Positions 6,526 through 10,020 of a stretch of 10,020 bases of DNA are shown one piece after another (the stretch's first letter is position 1; each line of letters opens with the position of its first letter). The translations under genes were made by a program, and so were the position numbers. The stretch lies in assembly GCA_035263645.1 (NCBI GenBank), contig DATFRD010000265.1, positions 1 through 10,020 of the forward strand. Reading direction: 5' to 3'. The notes under the pieces are model-generated. The model was not told the DNA's origin. It saw nothing but the letters and a program-made list of their open reading frames with translations, and made no database searches. Source of the stretch: CF-161 sp035263645 (GTDB taxonomy: Bacteria; Chloroflexota; Dormibacteria; Dormibacterales; Dormibacteraceae).

Positions 6526-7254
6526 TCACTTCATGGGTGGCTCACTCGCAGGATCTTCCTCCGACTTGATCGTCGCCGCCACGCTCCAGAGAACCGACGC
6601 TGGGGCGAGCCCCGTCACGACCGCCGACCCCATCGAGCCCGGAACCACGAGTGCCGTCTGTCCGTCGATGCTGCGAGATTCGATGTACGCCCCCTGCGGC
6701 GCCACCTGGTCCTCCAGCCAGCTCACCTTGACCGGCTGTCCCATCTCGGTACGGTATGACACGGTCACGATCAGGTGTCCACCTCTGCGGTCCACCCGTG
6801 CACCAAACGGATGGAGGGCGGGGAGCGGGATATCCTGCATTGCATGGCCGGTCTCACGTGCACACCAGGCGTCGATCTGCACCGCGTCCCCCGAACGGAA
6901 CTGCGGAGGTTGGGCTGCCGCCGACACGGCTGCGGCAACCCCATCCTGTCCAGTGAACGAGTTCCAGACAACCGTGCCGGCAGCCAGTCCGGCAACCAGC
7001 AGCGCCGTGGCCCCGACCATCGCCAGCGCTCCGATAGGGCGCCGTAGGCGTCCCTTGTCCGGCCTGTCAGCGGGCGCCGGTGCCGGAGGCACCATCGTCT
7101 GCTGCTGGCGGTCGGTGAGCAGCATGTGGAGTTCCAGCTGGGCCATGCATCTCGGGCACCCGGCTACGTGCTCGAACGTCGCGACCGACACTAGCGACGC
7201 CTTCCCGTCGGCGATCCCCGCCAAGTGGGGGCGGTGTCGGTCGCAGTCTGTCAA
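6526..7254 (-). CDS. Single-pass membrane anti-sigma-like protein with zf-HC2 zinc finger
   Basis: Anti-sigma factors of the ZAS/zf-HC2 type hold an ECF sigma factor through an N-terminal zinc-binding domain and release it on an envelope signal. With the TTG start at 7254 the product is 242 residues and begins TDCDRHRPHLAGIADG, the usual opening of this family. Cys4 and the H29-x3-C33-x2-C36 motif supply the zinc ligands. A Pro/Asp-rich linker is followed by one transmembrane helix (about 75-97, PIGALAMVGATALLVAGLAA) and an extracytoplasmic domain of about 145 residues, including HPFGARVDRRGGHLIVTVSY. The frame is open further upstream, with an ATG at 7317 and the longest start at 7410, but that extension is low-complexity and unlike a zf-HC2 N-terminus, so I prefer TTG with moderate confidence. 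No ECF sigma gene adjoins it, which is unusual because the pair is normally co-transcribed. The outer domain is not recognised and could sense or bind something at the surface. Confidence 0.7.
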   Translation of the reverse strand: MTDCDRHRPHLAGIADGKASLVSVATFEHVAGCPRCMAQLELHMLLTDRQQQTMVPPAPAPADRPDKGRLRRPIGALAMVGATALLVAGLAAGTVVWNSFTGQDGVAAAVSAAAQPPQFRSGDAVQIDAWCARETGHAMQDIPLPALHPFGARVDRRGGHLIVTVSYRTEMGQPVKVSWLEDQVAPQGAYIESRSIDGQTALVVPGSMGSAVVTGLAPASVLWSVAATIKSEEDPASEPPMK

Positions 7255-7468
7255 GGGTCCACGGTACTGATCGGCGTGGCCGTCTTCCGCATGCTCCAAT
7301 CCAGACGACGCCGGCATGCGCTCCGCGGCGAGGGCGGATACAGGATCACCGGCGGCCCGCGCCTCTGCGGGCCAGTGGAGCAGTCCGGGTTCGGCCGCCG
7401 CCCAGGGCAACTGTCAGCCGAGCGAGAGCCGCACCCGCCAGCAGGGTGCGTGAGAGCGGCACGTTGAA
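7255..7468 (-). other. Gap holding an eroded signal-peptide-like frame
   Basis: This 214-base gap lies between the exported protein and the anti-sigma gene. A GTG at 7462, six bases after the exported protein's stop, opens a 38-codon frame beginning VPLSRTLLAGAALARLTVAL, which looks like a signal peptide, and ending at TGA 7348-7346. There is no clear ribosome binding site. I read it as a possible remnant of another exported protein. An ECF sigma factor would be expected here, but no sigma region 2 or 4 motif is visible in any frame. Confidence 0.3.
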
Positions 7469-8335
7469 TCAGCATAGGTTGCCGGTCTGCTGCAGGCAGT
7501 TGAATTCCTGCAATATCAGAGGGATGAGCGGCGTGCCGTCCGCCTTCTTGACGAAGTTCAAGAAGGCGTCCTTGGTGATGGCACCGCCGGTCGGTGGGTT
7601 GATTACCGGGCAAATGCGCCAGGTCGCGCCCTGAGACCCGTCCGTAGGGCGGATTCGGATAGTCACGAACCCGCTGCTGGCCAGGCTCTCGATCTCATCG
7701 ACCTTCTTGATGATCGGCGTCCCGTCCGCATCGGTCCCGTTCGTGCTCGCGAGGCTGTTCAAAGCGCTCTGGCCCGCGCTGGTGTTGAAGGCCGAGCTGG
7801 TGTAGATCACGAAACCCAGGGTCCAGAGCCCAAGAGGATTGTTGCTGAAGTATCCGTGCCGGGTGTCGAATACGTTGTCTTGTCGGCGATTGGGGAGATT
7901 GCCGTCCAGGGGATTACCGCTCACCCGTGGAAAGTGAAAGGCCGTGAACGTGTTGGCTATGTTCAGCGCAGACTGGCCAGCGCCATCCATCGTGAACGCG
8001 CCAGTGAAGAGCTCACCAAAGACATTGTAGTAGATGAGGTTCCCATCGGCGTCGAACCCACCAGTGGTGGATATCACCCGCACGTTACGGTGGTCAGGGT
8101 CACTGGCTGGAGCGATGACCGAGTTGCCATCGGTGCCAGACACACGATTCCGGATCTTGCTCGGGTCGATGCCGTTGGCTAGATAGAAACTGTCCGCGAA
8201 GTCAAACGGGGGCACCCCCACCCCCCCGGCATCGCCGAATACCTCCTCGAGGAACGCGCTCGAATACAGGGCTTCGCCCAAGACGGCCGCGCCGACGGCC
8301 ATAGCCACCCCACCGAGAAGGGTTCTTCGCCGCAT
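7469..8335 (-). CDS. Tat-type exported protein of unknown function
   Basis: The product from ATG 8335 is 288 residues. GGGGAG lies about nine bases upstream, which makes this start better than the upstream ATG at 8374. The N-terminus MRRRTLLGGVAMAVGAAVLG has an Arg pair, T-L-L and a hydrophobic stretch, as in a twin-arginine signal with a weak match to the S/T-R-R-x-F-L-K rule. The mature part is rich in Asn, Gly, Asp, Phe and Thr with few charged runs, as in secreted beta-rich proteins: GTDGNSVIAPASDPDHRNVR, IYYNVFGELFTGAFTMDGAG, DTRHGYFSNNPLGLWTLGFV. The heptamer AGQSALN occurs twice (119-125 and 187-193), as do D-A-D-G turns, hinting at two related subdomains. There are only three cysteines (242, 280, 288), two at the extreme C-terminus. 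I do not recognise a family or catalytic motif. Base use is less GC-rich than in the EPS genes. Downstream lies an anti-sigma-like gene on the same strand. Confidence 0.75.
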   Translation of the reverse strand: MRRRTLLGGVAMAVGAAVLGEALYSSAFLEEVFGDAGGVGVPPFDFADSFYLANGIDPSKIRNRVSGTDGNSVIAPASDPDHRNVRVISTTGGFDADGNLIYYNVFGELFTGAFTMDGAGQSALNIANTFTAFHFPRVSGNPLDGNLPNRRQDNVFDTRHGYFSNNPLGLWTLGFVIYTSSAFNTSAGQSALNSLASTNGTDADGTPIIKKVDEIESLASSGFVTIRIRPTDGSQGATWRICPVINPPTGGAITKDAFLNFVKKADGTPLIPLILQEFNCLQQTGNLC

Positions 8336-8401
8336 ACACTCATTCTCCCCGCTGGACTCGCAAGAGCCCAGCATACCGATGCAGGGCGGGTGCGAGATGA
8401 A

Positions 8402-8430
8402 ACCAGGATGAGAGGATTCTCATCCCTGGT
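8402..8430. promoter_or_regulatory. Imperfect 12-bp palindrome upstream of the exported-protein gene
   Basis: The arms ACCAGG+ATGAGA (8402-8413) and TCTCAT+C+CCTGGT (8418-8430) pair completely apart from one bulged C at 8424, around the loop GGAT. The core ATGAGA-GGAT-TCTCAT is a perfect palindrome apart from its loop. It lies 67-95 bases ahead of the ATG at 8335, a suitable place for an operator or a 5' leader hairpin. It is also downstream of the histidine kinase on the same strand and is followed there by TTTC, so it could end that transcript. The sequence cannot decide between these. Confidence 0.5.
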
Positions 8431-8582
8431 CGCGTTCGTCAGAGGCTCGCCCACGGATAGAGGTCAACGACGGCGTTCTCCCGCCGGAGTACGGCTTCCG
8501 TGTCCAGCTCGACGCTGGTGGCTACAGCCTATTGCCCTCTGGAATCGACCTGGATGAGATGGGCATGAGAGTTTTTTCATAG
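8412..8582 (+). pseudogene. Unidentified plus-strand coding fragment without a start
   Basis: Between a TGA at 8409 and the TAG at 8580-8582 one frame reads RIEVNDGVLPPEYGFRVQLD and then AGGYSLLPSGIDLDEMGMRV. Third positions are mostly G or C over the first half, and the composition is protein-like. There is no ATG or GTG in the frame before the good part, and I do not recognise a family. It may be the C-terminal remnant of a lost plus-strand gene, or chance. It overlaps the minus-strand response-regulator-like frame, and at most one of the two is likely to be genuine over 8522-8582. Confidence 0.3.
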
Positions 8583-8659
8583 CGTCCGCCGAGTGCCATG
8601 CAACGCGATGAGGGAGGAGCACCCTCGACGAGCCCACCGTCCGCCACCACGGTGATCAC
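8522..8659 (-). pseudogene. Possible response-regulator start, otherwise lost
   Basis: The kinase stop codon is part of GTGA (8659-8656), and the GTG opens a frame reading VITVVADGGLVEG. NarL/LuxR-type response regulators that follow kinases of this kind commonly begin V-I-T-V-V-x-A-D-D-H-x-L-V-R-E-G, so the match covers the first beta strand with the acidic DD replaced by DG. After about 13 residues the resemblance ends, and the frame stops at 8524-8522 after 45 codons. No receiver Asp, Lys or HTH motif follows. I infer a regulator lost through deletion, with only its translationally coupled start left. The match is short and could be coincidence. Confidence 0.4.
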
Positions 8660-9999
8660 TGGATGGGCAGCTCCAGGCGCACCTCCGTGCCCCCGCCCAC
8701 AGTCGATGAGATTTGGAACTGGCCCCCGGCGTCGTGAGCGAGGTCGCTCAGCAGCCGGAGCCCGAGGTGCCCGGGAGGCGGGTTGGACAGCTTGGCCACG
8801 TCGAAGCCGCGCCCGTCGTCGCGGACCGTCAGCGTCACCCTCCCATTCTCGACGCTCACCCGCACGTCGATCGATTGGGCGTGCGCGTGGCCGGCCACGT
8901 TGCGTAGTGCCTCCCTGACCACCCGGTACAGGAGCCTTTCGGCCTCGCGACCGGAGCGCAGGGTCGGCGGGACGCTGAGCGAGGTCTTCACACCTCGCAC
9001 GGTGAAGGGGTCCAGCAGGTCGCCCAGCGAGGCCTCCAGGCCCTGCTCGTGCAGGTTCTCGGGGTAGATGTCCACGAGCAGCGTGCGCAGCTGGCGAACG
9101 CTCTTCCGGGTCTCCGCGGACGCGTCGTCCAGCGTTTTCGCAGCGCTGTCCTGGCCCTGCCTCGCCAGTTGCCTGGAGTGCACCTCCAGTGAGAGGGAGA
9201 GCGCGGTAAGGTCCTGGGCGGTGCCGTCGTGGAGATCGCGGGCGATCCGGCGCCGCTCCAACTCGGAGGCGTCGATCGCTCTGCGGAGCAGCCGCTCGCG
9301 GTCGCGCAGCCCGGCCCGGACACGGTTGGCAAGCGACCAGGCCATGCGAAGCTGCACCAGCTCCAGCACAAGCAGCGTCCCGAACACAGCCGGCACGAAG
9401 TCGAGCAGGATCATACGGCCGTTGGCCTGCACGGAGTCGAACAGTAGGTAGTTCTCGTACAGGAGCTTCCTGCCGTTCGGCGTCCGGAGCGGCAGGTAGA
9501 CCTCCAAGAGTTGGTGCTGGCGCTGGTTCGTCTCGTACCGGTTCTCGGGCCGGTCCAGGTCAGTCCGGGCGGCCCAGACCATTCCCGTGGCGAAGGCGGT
9601 GATCTGGTCCGACTCGAGGGCGAAGCTGCTTCCGATCAGGCGCGGCTCGTCCGAGTAGATGATTCGCCCGCTCGTCGTCCAGAGCTTGACTCGTACCACC
9701 GGGTCCCGTAGCACTCGGGCGCGCACGATCTGATCGAACTCGGCACGCCTGGCCAAGTCGCCGTCCACCAGGGCGTCGGACAGGTTGGGCTGGATGACCT
9801 CCCTTCCGATCAGGCGGGTCAGCTGGCGGGAGGTGCTGATCGCCTCCGACGTCGCCGTCCGGTCCAGGATGACCACCAGAATCGTGGACAGGACGAGCAG
9901 GGCGGCCAGGCCGGCGACGCCGAACTGGAGCAGGGGCTTGGCGACGGAGCCAGGAGCGATGCAGAAGCGGAGCAATCGCCGGCCGGCACGGGACAGCAA
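8656..9999 (-). CDS. Sensor histidine kinase, NarX/LiaS type (HisKA_3 + HATPase_c)
   Basis: The kinase senses a signal outside the membrane, autophosphorylates on a His and passes the phosphate to a NarL-type regulator. The product is 447 residues from the TTG at 9999. The frame is open to the window edge, so the true start may lie beyond it. Helix 1 is at about 24-45 and helix 2 at about 196-218. The outer domain (about 46-195) has VVRVKLWTTSGRIIYSDEPR and then LIGSSFALES, a pattern typical of Cache-like sensors. After a short linker comes ELERRRIARDLHDGTAQDL with the phospho-acceptor His257 next to Asp258, as in HisKA_3. The ATPase domain has the N box EALRNVAGHAHA (Asn367), the G1 box DDGRGFD (394-400) and a second Gly-rich loop GHLGLRLLSDLAHDAGG, then GGGTEVRLELP at the end. 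All key residues are present, so it should be active. No complete response regulator follows it. Confidence 0.9.
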   Translation of the reverse strand: MLSRAGRRLLRFCIAPGSVAKPLLQFGVAGLAALLVLSTILVVILDRTATSEAISTSRQLTRLIGREVIQPNLSDALVDGDLARRAEFDQIVRARVLRDPVVRVKLWTTSGRIIYSDEPRLIGSSFALESDQITAFATGMVWAARTDLDRPENRYETNQRQHQLLEVYLPLRTPNGRKLLYENYLLFDSVQANGRMILLDFVPAVFGTLLVLELVQLRMAWSLANRVRAGLRDRERLLRRAIDASELERRRIARDLHDGTAQDLTALSLSLEVHSRQLARQGQDSAAKTLDDASAETRKSVRQLRTLLVDIYPENLHEQGLEASLGDLLDPFTVRGVKTSLSVPPTLRSGREAERLLYRVVREALRNVAGHAHAQSIDVRVSVENGRVTLTVRDDGRGFDVAKLSNPPPGHLGLRLLSDLAHDAGGQFQISSTVGGGTEVRLELPIQ

Positions 10000-10020
10000 C
10001 GCACCTGCCGCGCCCTGGTT

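Noticed and set aside
7255..7410. N-terminal extension of the anti-sigma-like protein to the start at 7410
   Set aside because: The extra 52 residues are low-complexity and unlike the family, while the TTG at 7254 sits right at the expected TDCDRHRP opening. The TTG choice itself remains unproven.

Overview
The window is high-GC DNA (roughly 70% by eye, strong G/C preference at third codon positions) from a bacterium, most likely Actinomycetota or Chloroflexota. I cannot decide between these from sequence alone. There are no rRNA, tRNA, CRISPR or recognisable insertion-sequence features.

Positions 1-6330 (plus strand) hold an exopolysaccharide (EPS) biosynthesis cluster whose centre is intact and whose flanks are decayed. 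In order: about 370 bases with no recognisable gene; the C-terminal end of a Gfo/Idh/MocA-type oxidoreductase in broken frames; a lipoprotein glycoside-hydrolase-like gene reduced to its N-terminus plus a few terminal codons; a FemAB-like acyltransferase with its middle removed and its frame broken; then three intact, tightly coupled genes, namely a polyprenyl-phosphate sugar-1-phosphate transferase (1640-2302), a Wzz-type chain-length protein with a degenerate BY-kinase-like tail (2307-3728), and a 741-residue double glycosyltransferase (3725-5950); and finally a truncated, frameshifted O-antigen ligase/polymerase-like gene. The intact trio could start a lipid-linked repeat unit, extend it and control chain length. 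The hydrolase, the FemAB protein and the polymerase expected beside them are all broken, so the locus as written cannot supply its own polymerase.

Positions 6330-9999 are transcribed from the minus strand, convergent with the EPS cluster. Reading in the direction of transcription: a LiaS/NarX-type sensor histidine kinase (9999-8656, possibly starting beyond the window edge) whose stop overlaps a short frame resembling the very start of a response regulator, with the rest of the regulator missing; a Tat-type exported protein of unknown function (8335-7469) preceded by a 12-bp imperfect palindrome; a short eroded signal-peptide-like frame; and a single-pass membrane zinc-finger anti-sigma-like protein (7254-6526) with no adjacent sigma factor. 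These look like envelope-sensing components whose usual partners are missing.

The strongest theme is repeated loss of gene interiors and partners beside intact genes. It could be real locus decay, or deletions introduced by sequencing or assembly, and read-level data would tell which.
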